Source of the DNA: an uncultured Blautia sp.
GTDB taxonomy: Bacteria > Bacillota_A > Clostridia > Lachnospirales > Lachnospiraceae
NCBI GenBank assembly: GCA_905209435.1
Contig: CAJLTE010000069.1
Coordinates: forward strand, 1-17,975
Length of the DNA: 17,975 nucleotides
Direction: 5' to 3'
Below the pieces are notes generated by a model. That model was not told the DNA's origin. It saw nothing but the letters and a program-made list of their open reading frames with translations, and made no database searches. This document shows positions 6,500 to 14,448 of the stretch, piece by piece. The stretch's first letter is position 1; each line of letters starts with the position of its first letter. The translations under genes and the position numbers were made by a program.

Positions 6500-7873
6500 T
6501 TATTCTTCAATCGCTTCTTTTAACGCTGCTTCAAAAATCTCAAGGCCTTTCTCCATCTGCTCATCTGTCATAGTCAGCGGTGCAAGGAAACGTACCACAT
6601 TGCTTGCTGTTCCGCAGCTCTCCAGAAGAAGACCTTTCTGGATCGCATTCTGAATCAGCTTACCTGTAATTTCTGTAGCAGGCTCTTTAGTCTCTCTGTC
6701 TTTGACAAGTTCCACACCGATCATTGCGCCAAGTCCTCTGACATCACCGATTACTGTATATTTTTCCTGCAGTTCTTTATAACGTTTGGTAACAACTTCA
6801 CCAATATGTCTTGCTTTTCCTGCATAATCATCACGTTTCATAATATCCATAACTGCCAGCGCTGAAGCACACGCAACCGGGTTACCGCAGAAAGTACCGC
6901 CGATAGTTCCTGCCGGTGCTGCATCCATGATCTCTGCTCTTGCTGTGATCGCCGAAATTGGAAGTCCTGCACCGAGAGATTTCGCTGTTGTGATGATATC
7001 CGGTGCTGCACCAGCTTCTGCCCAGTACTCAGATGCATAATATTTGCCGGTTCTGCAGTTACCACACTGAACCTCATCAGCAATCATCAGTATACCATTC
7101 TCATCACAGATTTTACGAACAGCTTTGACCCACTCGATCGGTGCCGGAATAAATCCACCTTCGCCCTGGAACGGTTCAACGATCATGCAGGCGATTTCAC
7201 TTGCAGGTGCACCTTCATCAAAGATTCTGTTCAGTTCATCTACATAGTACTGAATTGCTTCTGCTTCTGTATATCCCTTCGGTGCTCTGTATACATATGG
7301 ATACGGCGCACGATAAATACCTGCCGGGAAAGGTCCCATGCCAACTGCATATACTTTTTTTGCTGTCAATGCCATTGTCAGGTTTGTTCTTCCATGAAAT
7401 GCTCCTATAAAGCAGATCACTCCACTTCTCTTTGTAAATGCTTTCGCAATTTTGATGGCGTTCTCATCACACTCTGCACCGGAGTTTGCGAAATAAGTCT
7501 TCTTTACATCCCCTTTGCATGGCATAAGTTCATTTAATCTCTCTGCAAGTGTTACATATCCATCATGTACATACACATTGAAAATGGTATGGAAATATTT
7601 CTCTGTCTGTTTTTTTACCGCTTCAATTACTTCAGGATGAGAATATCCGATGTTCAGAACACCAACACCTCCGACCCAGTCAAGGAATTTATTTCCGTCA
7701 AGATCCTCAAACATCGCACCTGCGCCCTGTTTGATACAGATCGGATAAGCTTTTCCACAAAGTGCTTTTGGGATTGCTGCATCTCTTCTGTCAAGAAGTT
7801 CTTTTGATTTCGGTCCTGGTACCTGTGCTGTTACGATCTCCGGTAATGCTTTTGATAATTCTGCTGTTGTCAT
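6500..7873 (-). CDS. gabT: 4-aminobutyrate aminotransferase (class III PLP enzyme)
   Basis: This 457-residue enzyme transfers the amino group of GABA to a 2-oxo acid, giving succinic semialdehyde. The class III pattern is clear: SGAECDENAIKIAK at 131-144, FHGRT at 159-163, VEPFQGEGG at 232-240, PLP-contacting Asp266 in IADEVQ, and the Schiff-base Lys298 in TTAKSLGAG. The N-terminal region (FLDWVGGVGVLNIGYSHP) recalls E. coli GabT. The residues after IADEVQ (CGNCRTG) differ from the common TGFGRTG. The start has AAAGGAGG eight bases upstream. It is the first structural gene after the PucR regulator and is followed by the broken permease and 4-hydroxybutyrate dehydrogenase. Another omega-amino acid substrate is possible, but the dehydrogenase next door favours GABA. 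Confidence 0.88.
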   Translation of the reverse strand: MTTAELSKALPEIVTAQVPGPKSKELLDRRDAAIPKALCGKAYPICIKQGAGAMFEDLDGNKFLDWVGGVGVLNIGYSHPEVIEAVKKQTEKYFHTIFNVYVHDGYVTLAERLNELMPCKGDVKKTYFANSGAECDENAIKIAKAFTKRSGVICFIGAFHGRTNLTMALTAKKVYAVGMGPFPAGIYRAPYPYVYRAPKGYTEAEAIQYYVDELNRIFDEGAPASEIACMIVEPFQGEGGFIPAPIEWVKAVRKICDENGILMIADEVQCGNCRTGKYYASEYWAEAGAAPDIITTAKSLGAGLPISAITARAEIMDAAPAGTIGGTFCGNPVACASALAVMDIMKRDDYAGKARHIGEVVTKRYKELQEKYTVIGDVRGLGAMIGVELVKDRETKEPATEITGKLIQNAIQKGLLLESCGTASNVVRFLAPLTMTDEQMEKGLEIFEAALKEAIEE

Positions 7874-7909
7874 AAGATTATCCTCCTTTATCTCTTAGCC
7901 TCATCCAAC

Positions 7910-7947
7910 AAAAAAAGGCGCCAGATAAGTAACTATCTGACACCTTT
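7910..7947 (-). terminator. Leader terminator (attenuator candidate) before gabT
   Basis: On the minus strand, AAAGGTGTCAGATA (7947-7934) pairs with TATCTGGCGCCTTT (7927-7914): 14 pairs, two of them G-U, then seven T's. It lies after the only good promoter upstream of gabT and before the gabT ribosome site, so gabT transcripts must read through it. It may also end pucR transcription. Confidence 0.8.
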
Positions 7948-7987
7948 GTCGTTTCTGATTGGTTGAATTAATTTTTAATTTAGCTAG

Positions 7988-8015
7988 ATTATAACACCTT
8001 TCCGGATGAAATCAA
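7988..8015 (-). promoter_or_regulatory. Sigma-A-type promoter of the gabT operon
   Basis: On the minus strand, -35 TTGATT (8015-8010) and perfect -10 TATAAT (7993-7988) with 16-base spacing. The expected start near 7981 gives a leader of about 108 bases that contains the terminator at 7947-7910. Confidence 0.65.
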
Positions 8016-8037
8016 TGTGCGTAACAGACTATCTTTT

Positions 8038-8054
8038 TTGTGCACGGTGCACAA
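8038..8054. promoter_or_regulatory. Palindromic operator candidate upstream of the gabT promoter
   Basis: TTGTGCA-cgg-TGCACAA is a perfect seven-base inverted repeat centred 31 bp upstream of the near end of the -35 element and 5 bases after the pucR stop. The position suits an activator site, and the neighbouring PucR-family protein is the natural candidate. On the minus strand it is followed by A's, not T's, so it is not a terminator. Confidence 0.5.
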
Positions 8055-8058
8055 TCAG

Positions 8059-9258
8059 TTATCTGTTGCGATACTTGGTAATTAAAAACGCCAGCTTCAG
8101 TGCCAGGCATTTATTCAGGTCTTCAAAATCACAGTTCAGCAGCTCACCAATTTTCTTCAGCCTGTAATTCAGTGTATTTCTATGAATAAACATAGCTTCT
8201 GCTGTTCTCTTTGCATTGCAGTTGTATTCCAGATAATTTTCCAGAGTTTCGCTGAAATTTCCTGTATTTATCTCATCATACCTGAGCAGTTTACCAATTT
8301 GTTCTTCTACATATTCATCCAGTACTCTGGTATCGTCCACATGGGAAATCAGAGTATAAACTCCCTGATCTTTATAAAAGAAAATCCGTCCCTGCATATT
8401 TGTAACAGACGCTGCCCTGATTGCCGCCGAAGCCTCATTTCTGCTGTGCTTCACCTCATCCAGATACGCCGTACTGTTTCCAACTCCAACACACAGATGT
8501 GCTCCCTGCTCTCGCTGTACACGTTCAATGATCCGTGTAAGAATATCCCGTATCTGTCCTTCATCAAGCTGTGATACAGGAATAAGTACCAGAATAGAGC
8601 CGGCCTGCGGCAAAACCAGAATATCTTCTTTCGTATAAAAAGAAAACTCTGTATTGATCATTCTTTTTATGTTCTGCCCAAGAGTCAGCGAATCATCGTT
8701 CTCCCATCCGCTCTTCGCATTCTCAAATGCTACCTCTGCTACACAGAAACTCCCTTCAAGATTGATATTCAAATATCTCGCCTGGGCCATCACACGGTCT
8801 CGGCTCAGATGCTCCGCATCCAGAATTGAGGAAAACAGCTGTTCCGCCGCATTACGTTCATTTTCCTCTAAAACAAGCCTCCTGCACATAATCTGCGAAA
8901 AATCTATCAGCGGATATTTCTCCGGAAGTTCAAACAACGGAAGACTTTTTTCTTCGCAATATTCTGTCAATTTATCTGAAATCTGTCCTTCATTGATCCC
9001 CAGCGCAGCAATCCCATGTTCATACATCTGTCCGATCATTGCCATTAGCTTTTCACTGTCATCTGTCACACTCCTGTTTGTCAGTATTACAAACTCTCCT
9101 CCGTGAATATAATTCTCCATCTTATACTCACTCTTAATACATTGCAGACAGTCTGCAAAGTAAATCCAGCGAACCAGATGCTCCAGTCCTCTTTCACCTG
9201 CTTTTAATTTCAGAACATTTTCCAGTTCCGGTATCCGCATCATATCCTTACAGTTCAT
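8059..9258 (-). CDS. PucR-family transcriptional regulator
   Basis: This 399-residue protein has the PucR layout. An N-terminal PucR sensor domain covers about residues 1-125 (begins MNCKDMMRIPELENVLKLKA). A GGDEF-like middle domain covers about 165-290. A C-terminal PucR-type helix-turn-helix covers about 330-395 (NFSETLENYLEYNCNAKRTA, then FIHRNTLNYRLKKIGELL). Members usually activate nearby catabolic genes in response to a substrate or intermediate. It is encoded just upstream of gabT in the same direction, so control of the GABA genes, possibly through the palindrome after its stop, is likely. CAGGAG five bases before the ATG supports the start. No convincing promoter was identified in its 96-base upstream region. 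Confidence 0.85.
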   Translation of the reverse strand: MNCKDMMRIPELENVLKLKAGERGLEHLVRWIYFADCLQCIKSEYKMENYIHGGEFVILTNRSVTDDSEKLMAMIGQMYEHGIAALGINEGQISDKLTEYCEEKSLPLFELPEKYPLIDFSQIMCRRLVLEENERNAAEQLFSSILDAEHLSRDRVMAQARYLNINLEGSFCVAEVAFENAKSGWENDDSLTLGQNIKRMINTEFSFYTKEDILVLPQAGSILVLIPVSQLDEGQIRDILTRIIERVQREQGAHLCVGVGNSTAYLDEVKHSRNEASAAIRAASVTNMQGRIFFYKDQGVYTLISHVDDTRVLDEYVEEQIGKLLRYDEINTGNFSETLENYLEYNCNAKRTAEAMFIHRNTLNYRLKKIGELLNCDFEDLNKCLALKLAFLITKYRNR

Positions 9259-9354
9259 TGTTTCTCCTGTAATCCTTTACATTATTATCTTCTGCATAAC
9301 AGAGACATATATTGTCGATATTCCCCTGTGTTTCAGACTTTATTATCATAACGC

Positions 9355-9385
9355 AAAACCGTGGCTTTGTATATAGCCACGGTTT
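9355..9385 (-). terminator. Terminator of the 1088-residue secreted protein gene
   Basis: On the minus strand, AAACCGTGGCT (9385-9375) pairs perfectly with AGCCACGGTTT (9366-9356), followed by a short T run. It begins 10 bases after the stop codon. Confidence 0.8.
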
Positions 9386-9394
9386 ATACATTTC

Positions 9395-12300
9395 TTATTT
9401 TACTTTTACAGTTTTAATGTTGGACCACTTGCTGAATACTTTGGAGTTGTCCTGTGAAGTACGGTTCCATGCATGTAAGCCGGCATAATAAGTTCCTTTT
9501 TTTACATTCTTAAATGTTACTGTAACTTTATTGCCGTTTATTTTTTTCACATATTTTCCATATGCAAGAGGACGCTTCTCATTGTCAACTTTTCCATATT
9601 TTGTTCCAAGTACAATATCATATCCTTTTGCATATTTGGCTGCTGTATATGTTATGGTCACATTTCTTCCTTTTACAGTAACCTTCTCTATTTTCGGTGT
9701 CTTTGGTGTAACAGCTGTAACCTTAACTTTCTTTACATCTGACCACTTTCCAAAGATTTTCTTTCCGTCAGAACCTTTTGTCCATGAATGGCATGCTACA
9801 TACCAGGTACCTTTTTCAACATACTTAAATGTTGCTTCTAATGAAGTCTGATTTTTAATTACATTTGTATAGTTCTTTGTGGAAAGCATATTTGCAGAAG
9901 TGCCGATCACATAATCATATCCCTGCGCACCCTTGCATTCTTCTGACAGAACAACCTTTACACTGTTGCCCTTCGCATATGCCTTCTCTATCACTGTTTT
10001 TTCTTCCGGAAGCTTGTCAATTGTTTTTGTCAGTTCAACTGTACCCAGCTCTTTATCTCCGTCTTTGATCGTAACAGTAATTTCGATACTTCCGTCTTTT
10101 CCGGCAGCTGCATTCTCTTTCTTCATTACAACATCAACAGTAAGATTGTTCATGTCTTCGCAGCTCTGTTTTTTCTCTTCCAGCGCACTTTCTATTGCAT
10201 TTTTCACATCATCTTCAGATGTATCATTAGAAACGTCAAGCTTATTTACTGCATCTGTAATCGCAGCTTCTGCCTGAGCTTTTTTCTGCTCTTCTGTCAT
10301 CTCAGGGATCTTGCAATTGGAAGTATCCGGTTTTGATGTAATATCACTCCAGTATGTATCCGGAGCAGAATCAGCCGGATCAGTGATCGCTCTTCCGTCT
10401 ACAGCATTAATTCTCATAGTCTGAGAAACATCTACACCTGATAAATAAGCTTTTCCAGGAGCAGAATCCTTATCAGGAGAAGTCGGGCTTCCGCCTTCCA
10501 GATAAGCACCGGATACTGCAATCTTTCCATTACCGGAAACGCCATTTCCGCCATTGCCCCAGAAACCTCTTCCAGCAACAGCGATCAGTGTTCCCTGTCC
10601 GCTTACTACACCGTTATCAAGAATCAGTGCATCTCCGCCATCATAAGACAGCGCATATTGTCCGCCGCCATATACACCAAGTACTGCATTTTTTTCAATA
10701 TTAAGAGTGCCCCCGCTTACTTTTAAAGCCGGCTGTCCGCTGTATCCGGAACCAATAGCCGGTGCCTCATCTCCGCGGATATAAACCTCTCCTCTGATTG
10801 TTGCGTTTCCTTTAACCACTACTACAGGTTCGGAATTGTGTCTGTCATACTTGCCGTTAGCCAGGTAATTTGTATTAGAGTGAATTACAGAGTTTTCCAG
10901 TACTGCACCGTCATTCAGGATCAGCTGTCCATTAATGCAGGCTCCTGTCAGAAACTCTTTATTATAATCATCATAGTCTACAGAAACAGTACCGCCATTC
11001 ATCACTTCGATCTGACCATCAATGGATGAATCGCGAACTGTGAATTTCGCGCCATTTTCTACTACAATCTTCACACTGCTTAATACTTTCATATTAACCA
11101 TCGTAAGGTTGCATCCTGCCGGAATGATCAGTGTCTGTACAGGAACCAGATCTTTAACTGCATATCCCAGTTCTCCATAGGTACCGCTTGTATGAGAACC
11201 ATACCATGCTTTTATTTCTGCCGGTACAGTTACTGTCTCATTTTCTCCGCCAAAATACGGAATTGCCCATGGATCCATGTCATACAGATATTTTCCATCG
11301 CTGGCCTGTACTGCATTCTCCAGTTTCAGATGATCAATAAGTTTCTCTTCTGTACCATATACTTTAAATTCCAGAGAGTTGCTCTGCGCAGTTCTTCCTG
11401 ACTCATCTGTAATAGTAACACTTACAGGATAAGTTCCCGGTGTTTTCGGTGTACCGCTGAGTGTCAGTGAACTGTCATATACAGAATATCTGGCTTCCAT
11501 ACCGCTGTTTTCTGTATCAATATTTGCTGTGGTCTTCTGAGCATTTATTCTTACTGTATCACTTAATGGTTTCCAGTCGCTCTCTGTAGGTTCCTGTCCG
11601 TCAGGAATATCTGCTGCTTCTACTACTACATTACTGTTTTTATTTACAGAAGCTGATGTGGATGCGCTTGTGATCGCATCGTATCCTTTCTGTCCTGTAA
11701 TCGCACTTTCAAAAGATCCTGTCAGTCTTACATGGAGTGTCGTAACACCATTAGATGGTCCGTTGATATCACTTGCTCCGGAATCTTTTGGTGCAACTGC
11801 AAAATCATTTCCTGATGCTGTTACTCTTAAGAATAAATCCTGATATCCCTCACTCTTAATCGTGATTACATTTCCTACAGATAAACCGGTAGCATCAAAC
11901 ATAATTCTGTTATTTTCTGTATCCAGATAATATGCACCTGCTCCCCAGAGTCCCATTGTAGAGCTGGCATTTCTCCATGCACTTTCATCTACTGCTATTT
12001 CTGTAATCTTTCCGATATAGTCTGCATCATCAACAATGATTGCAGAATAATCATAAATACTTTCTTTTACATTAGTACCTGTAACTGCCGGAGGTGTCAG
12101 TTTCTGATCATTATCAGAAGTCACTGCTTCAACTGCAAATGCATCTCCTTCGCCTGTTACCTTTAATGTCAGATCCTTATAACCCGTACTTTTTATTGTG
12201 AGGATATCATTTTCTTTAAGCATTCCATCTCCGGAAGCATCAAAGAAAATTCTTTTTTCTGCTGTATCCAGATAATATGCCTTAGCATACCAGATAAGGC

Positions 12301-12661
12301 TTGTTGATGTTTTATTCTCCCATACAGCATCATTAACTTTTATCTCTGTAATTCCCTGTATATAATTTAAATCATCACAGCTTAACGTTAAAAAGCTATC
12401 AAAAAAATTAGCTTTATATTTACTTCCTGTGATTGTCGGAGGTGTCTGTTCCTGTCCGGCTTCTGCGGCCGGCTCTGAAGCAAATTCTTCTCCTGACTGA
12501 GCAACTTCTGATCCATCACTCCAGACTTCATCATCGCCTGTTGAAACCTCTGGAGCAGAAATCTCTGTGTCTGTAAATTCATCTGCAGCATATACCGGTG
12601 TCATTGAAAACATATTTGCAGTAAGTGCTACGGACATTAAAAATGCCATCCTTCTCTTCAT
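9395..12661 (-). CDS. Secreted multidomain protein with two DUF1533/HID-like repeats and two C-terminal Fn3-like repeats
   Basis: This 1088-residue protein starts with a signal peptide (MKRRMAFLMSVALTANMF, probable cut after VYA at 25) and an acidic linker to about 72. Two related modules at about 73-180 and 188-292 share PP-x-(I/V)TG, AYYLDT, FDA(S/T)G and IKS-x-GY-x-DL-x-L-x-V, recalling the DUF1533 (hemoglobin-interacting) domain. An Ig-like segment follows at about 345-436 (LSGTPKTPGTYPVSVTI). Gly- and Asn-rich beta-solenoid-like sequence covers about 475-725. A helical and beta linker follows, then two Fn3-like repeats at about 885-985 and 990-1088, each with GYD-(Y/I)-V-(I/L)-GT, KGT-x-Y and KWS. 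No LPXTG, SLH or other cell-wall anchor is visible. AGAGGAG supports the start. It is flanked by its own promoter and terminator. The ligand is unknown; a surface adhesin is one possibility. Confidence 0.8.
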   Translation of the reverse strand: MKRRMAFLMSVALTANMFSMTPVYAADEFTDTEISAPEVSTGDDEVWSDGSEVAQSGEEFASEPAAEAGQEQTPPTITGSKYKANFFDSFLTLSCDDLNYIQGITEIKVNDAVWENKTSTSLIWYAKAYYLDTAEKRIFFDASGDGMLKENDILTIKSTGYKDLTLKVTGEGDAFAVEAVTSDNDQKLTPPAVTGTNVKESIYDYSAIIVDDADYIGKITEIAVDESAWRNASSTMGLWGAGAYYLDTENNRIMFDATGLSVGNVITIKSEGYQDLFLRVTASGNDFAVAPKDSGASDINGPSNGVTTLHVRLTGSFESAITGQKGYDAITSASTSASVNKNSNVVVEAADIPDGQEPTESDWKPLSDTVRINAQKTTANIDTENSGMEARYSVYDSSLTLSGTPKTPGTYPVSVTITDESGRTAQSNSLEFKVYGTEEKLIDHLKLENAVQASDGKYLYDMDPWAIPYFGGENETVTVPAEIKAWYGSHTSGTYGELGYAVKDLVPVQTLIIPAGCNLTMVNMKVLSSVKIVVENGAKFTVRDSSIDGQIEVMNGGTVSVDYDDYNKEFLTGACINGQLILNDGAVLENSVIHSNTNYLANGKYDRHNSEPVVVVKGNATIRGEVYIRGDEAPAIGSGYSGQPALKVSGGTLNIEKNAVLGVYGGGQYALSYDGGDALILDNGVVSGQGTLIAVAGRGFWGNGGNGVSGNGKIAVSGAYLEGGSPTSPDKDSAPGKAYLSGVDVSQTMRINAVDGRAITDPADSAPDTYWSDITSKPDTSNCKIPEMTEEQKKAQAEAAITDAVNKLDVSNDTSEDDVKNAIESALEEKKQSCEDMNNLTVDVVMKKENAAAGKDGSIEITVTIKDGDKELGTVELTKTIDKLPEEKTVIEKAYAKGNSVKVVLSEECKGAQGYDYVIGTSANMLSTKNYTNVIKNQTSLEATFKYVEKGTWYVACHSWTKGSDGKKIFGKWSDVKKVKVTAVTPKTPKIEKVTVKGRNVTITYTAAKYAKGYDIVLGTKYGKVDNEKRPLAYGKYVKKINGNKVTVTFKNVKKGTYYAGLHAWNRTSQDNSKVFSKWSNIKTVKVK

Positions 12662-12671
12662 CTACTTTTTC

Positions 12672-12710
12672 TCCTCTTTAGTTAGTTTGCGCTAATTAGT
12701 TAGAGTTAAC
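12672..12710. promoter_or_regulatory. Repeated TTAGTTAG elements downstream of the -10: operator candidate
   Basis: Between the -10 and the ribosome binding site of the secreted protein gene, the short element TTAGTTAG occurs twice, around 12678 and 12696, with the palindrome CTAATTAG beside the second. Their position in the initially transcribed region would suit a repressor. The regulator is unknown. Confidence 0.25.
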
Positions 12711-12714
12711 CTAA

Positions 12715-12743
12715 AGAGTAGCATTTATTCTTTTTATTGTCAA
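12715..12743 (-). promoter_or_regulatory. Promoter of the secreted protein gene
   Basis: On the minus strand, perfect -35 TTGACA (12743-12738), 17-base spacing and -10 TACTCT (12720-12715). The -10 is weak, as in many regulated promoters. Confidence 0.5.
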
Positions 12744-12803
12744 CAAAATCTTTATTTATGATATTTTTTATCATTTTGTCAGATATTTCTTTCATTTATT
12801 TCT

Positions 12804-12847
12804 AAAAAAAATGTATTTTTGAGTTTTTTTCTCAAAAATACATTTTT
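12804..12847 (-). terminator. Terminator of the 71-residue protein gene
   Basis: A perfect 17-base inverted repeat (12807-12823 with 12831-12847; AAAAATGTATTTTTGAG on plus) with a seven-base loop. On the minus strand it runs into eight T's, 18 bases after the stop. Confidence 0.85.
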
Positions 12848-12865
12848 CAGTGACCTTATTTACAT

Positions 12866-13081
12866 TTATCTCTCCAGCACGTCCTGCATCGCTTCCGCAG
12901 CATCCTCCAGTGCGTCCAAAGCTTCAATCAAAGTATCTACTTTTCTGCTACCTGATTCCTCTTCCTCATACTCATCAATCAACGCGGCAAACTGGTTTTT
13001 CAGTTCTTCCATATTTTCATAAATCTCATTTAATTTCTTTTCACGTTCTGTTGCTGATGAAAGTTTTACAATTTTAGACAT
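12866..13081 (-). CDS. Small acidic coiled-coil protein of unknown function
   Basis: This 71-residue protein has no recognised family. It has no signal peptide or membrane segment. It is strongly helical with two heptad-rich blocks, about 12-43 (REKKLNEIYENMEELKNQFA) and 46-70 (KVDTLIEALDALEDAAEAMQ), and is acidic overall. GGAGGTGG four bases before the ATG is a very strong ribosome site. A consensus promoter and a 17-bp terminator make it a monocistronic, probably well-expressed gene. It may oligomerise or bind a partner; nothing in the neighbourhood points to a role. Confidence 0.7.
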   Translation of the reverse strand: MSKIVKLSSATEREKKLNEIYENMEELKNQFAALIDEYEEEESGSRKVDTLIEALDALEDAAEAMQDVLER

Positions 13082-13148
13082 TTCGCCACCTCCGTTTTTA
13101 CAGCTTTAATTGTTTGTATTTTCAACTACAGACTTTTTAGCCGAAAAA

Positions 13149-13177
13149 ATTATAGCATTCCTATCTTCCAATGTCTA
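13149..13177 (-). promoter_or_regulatory. Strong promoter of the 71-residue protein gene
   Basis: On the minus strand, -35 TAGACA (13177-13172), 17-base spacing and perfect extended -10 TGC-TATAAT (13154-13149). It is the best consensus promoter in the window. Confidence 0.7.
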
Positions 13178-13227
13178 TGTTCCGTAATTTATAAATTTCC
13201 CCAAAATGTCCCTATCCCCGAGAATTT

Positions 13228-13593
13228 TTACAATTTTGCTTTGCAGTCAGCCAATAATTTGTTCAGTAATTGAATTACTTCCTGCAGCTGCTCTTTTTTC
13301 AGATCATCATAGTGTACTCCTGCCATTACAGTTACCGGCTGTTTTACGATTTTCTGAATTTCAGCTGCCCACTGCTCAGTTATAATATTTTCTTTATGTC
13401 CCGGTAAAGTAATCGTCTGCAAAATACCCTGCTCGTCCGACACTGTTACAGAACCTACATGGGAGCACTGTCCACCAAAAATTCTTACTTCATATCCATA
13501 ATCCAATTGCTGACAATGTACTGAAATATCACAGTTCATATATTCTGCACAAAGTACAATTGTTTTCCGTCCGAAATCTGCATGCTTTTCCAT
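13228..13593 (-). CDS. lpdD: LpdD-like accessory protein of a prFMN-dependent decarboxylase
   Basis: This 121-residue protein has the features recalled for the LpdD-like (prenylated flavin chaperone) family: GGQCSHVGSV at 35-44, TLPGHKENIIT at 62-72 and a closing VTVMAGVHYDDLKKEQLQ segment. Members accompany UbiD-type decarboxylases such as gallate decarboxylase and are thought to help deliver or mature prenylated FMN. It follows the UbiX-type gene by 42 bases in the same direction. The ribosome site (AAAGGG, about 12 bases from the ATG) is weak, so coupling to the upstream gene is likely. The identification is from motif memory. Confidence 0.7.
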   Translation of the reverse strand: MEKHADFGRKTIVLCAEYMNCDISVHCQQLDYGYEVRIFGGQCSHVGSVTVSDEQGILQTITLPGHKENIITEQWAAEIQKIVKQPVTVMAGVHYDDLKKEQLQEVIQLLNKLLADCKAKL

Positions 13594-13635
13594 ATTTTTT
13601 AATGGTCCCTTTCTTTATTCCATGCTCATTTTTTG

Positions 13636-14202
13636 CTATTCTTCCATCCACCTGTGAAATTCCAGACCTTCCAGATCAAACTGATCAAGAATTTTTCCTA
13701 TGATATGTCTGTTACAATCTTCTATTGTTTTCGGATGATTATAATAACTGAGTACCGGCGGGATGATCACTGCACCGAGCTGGCTGGCTTCATACATATT
13801 TCTGAGATGGATAGTTCCAAGAGGTGCTTCCCTGGTTACAAGAACCAGCTTGCGGCGTTCTTTTAAAGTTACATCTGCTGCACGCAGAACAAGATTGTCA
13901 CTGTATCCGCTGACGATTCCCGCAAGTGTTTTCATGCTGCACGGAATCACGATCATCCCCATAGTACGGTAGCTTCCGCTTGCCGGTCCTGCACCGATAT
14001 TATGATTGTCATGTACCTCATCTGCATGTGCATACAATTGTTCCAATGTATACTCTGTCTCCTGTTCCAATGTCATTTGTGCACCTTTGGTAACGATCAG
14101 ATGTGATTCTATATCTCTGTACTGCTGCAGTTGCTTCAGTAATTCTATTGTAAGAGGCGCTCCTGATGCCCCACTCATTCCAATTACAAGTCTCTTTTTC
14201 AT
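13636..14202 (-). CDS. lpdB: UbiX-family flavin prenyltransferase
   Basis: This 188-residue enzyme prenylates FMN with dimethylallyl phosphate to make the cofactor of UbiD decarboxylases. GMSGASGAPL at residues 8-17 is the family's flavin/phosphate-binding start. IPCSMKTLAGIVSGYSDNL, RAADV, LKERRKLVLV, REAPL and IHLRNM follow in the usual order. The ATG at 14202 is chosen because it has AGAGGA seven bases upstream and starts directly at the family N-terminus. An ATG 36 bases further upstream has no ribosome site. It is likely an operon with the LpdD-like gene and is divergent from LysR. The LpdB/BsdB name rests on the locus, which also contains an LpdC-like decarboxylase. Confidence 0.85.
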   Translation of the reverse strand: MKKRLVIGMSGASGAPLTIELLKQLQQYRDIESHLIVTKGAQMTLEQETEYTLEQLYAHADEVHDNHNIGAGPASGSYRTMGMIVIPCSMKTLAGIVSGYSDNLVLRAADVTLKERRKLVLVTREAPLGTIHLRNMYEASQLGAVIIPPVLSYYNHPKTIEDCNRHIIGKILDQFDLEGLEFHRWMEE

Positions 14203-14299
14203 TTTCAATTCCTCTTTTTCTGTCAGACTGACATTCACAATCTGCTTCGCTGCTTATTTATAACCGGATAACAGCTCTGCAGTTGGTTAAATCATCCAC

Positions 14300-14328
14300 A
14301 TTATACCTTCTCCCTCTCCATCCCGCAA
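14300..14328 (-). promoter_or_regulatory. Promoter of the UbiX/LpdD-like operon
   Basis: On the minus strand, -35 TTGCGG (14328-14323), 17-base spacing and perfect -10 TATAAT (14305-14300). It lies in the divergent gap shared with LysR, and the predicted leader is about 90 bases. Confidence 0.55.
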
Positions 14329-14349
14329 TTCTTCTTTCTCTGTCACCTA

Positions 14350-14378
14350 TTCCAGTCAGGAATTATTTATGCTAAAAT
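14350..14378 (+). promoter_or_regulatory. Promoter candidate of the LysR regulator
   Basis: Extended -10 TGC-TAAAAT (14370-14378) with a poor -35, TTCCAG, at 14350. It is back to back with the UbiX promoter, an arrangement typical of LysR regulators that control a divergent operon. Confidence 0.45.
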
Positions 14379-14448
14379 AAATCCAGTGTTAGTACAGAAT
14401 TTCGAGACATCATTTCAGCAGTCAATTTCCGAAAAGGAGGTTTCCGGC

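Noticed and set aside
8038..8054. Terminator of pucR at the TTGTGCA palindrome
   Set aside because: On the minus strand the hairpin is followed by A's, so it cannot be an intrinsic terminator for pucR.
8654..9106. Plus-strand ORF of 150 codons
   Set aside because: Antisense shadow of the PucR regulator with Ser-rich composition and no ribosome site.
14203..14238. Longer start for the UbiX-type gene
   Set aside because: The upstream ATG has no Shine-Dalgarno sequence, and the extra 12 residues precede the normal family N-terminus; the ATG at 14202 has AGAGGA.
14386..14448. Longer start for the LysR gene
   Set aside because: The upstream ATG overlaps the promoter region and lacks a ribosome site; AAAAGGAGG precedes the ATG at 14449.
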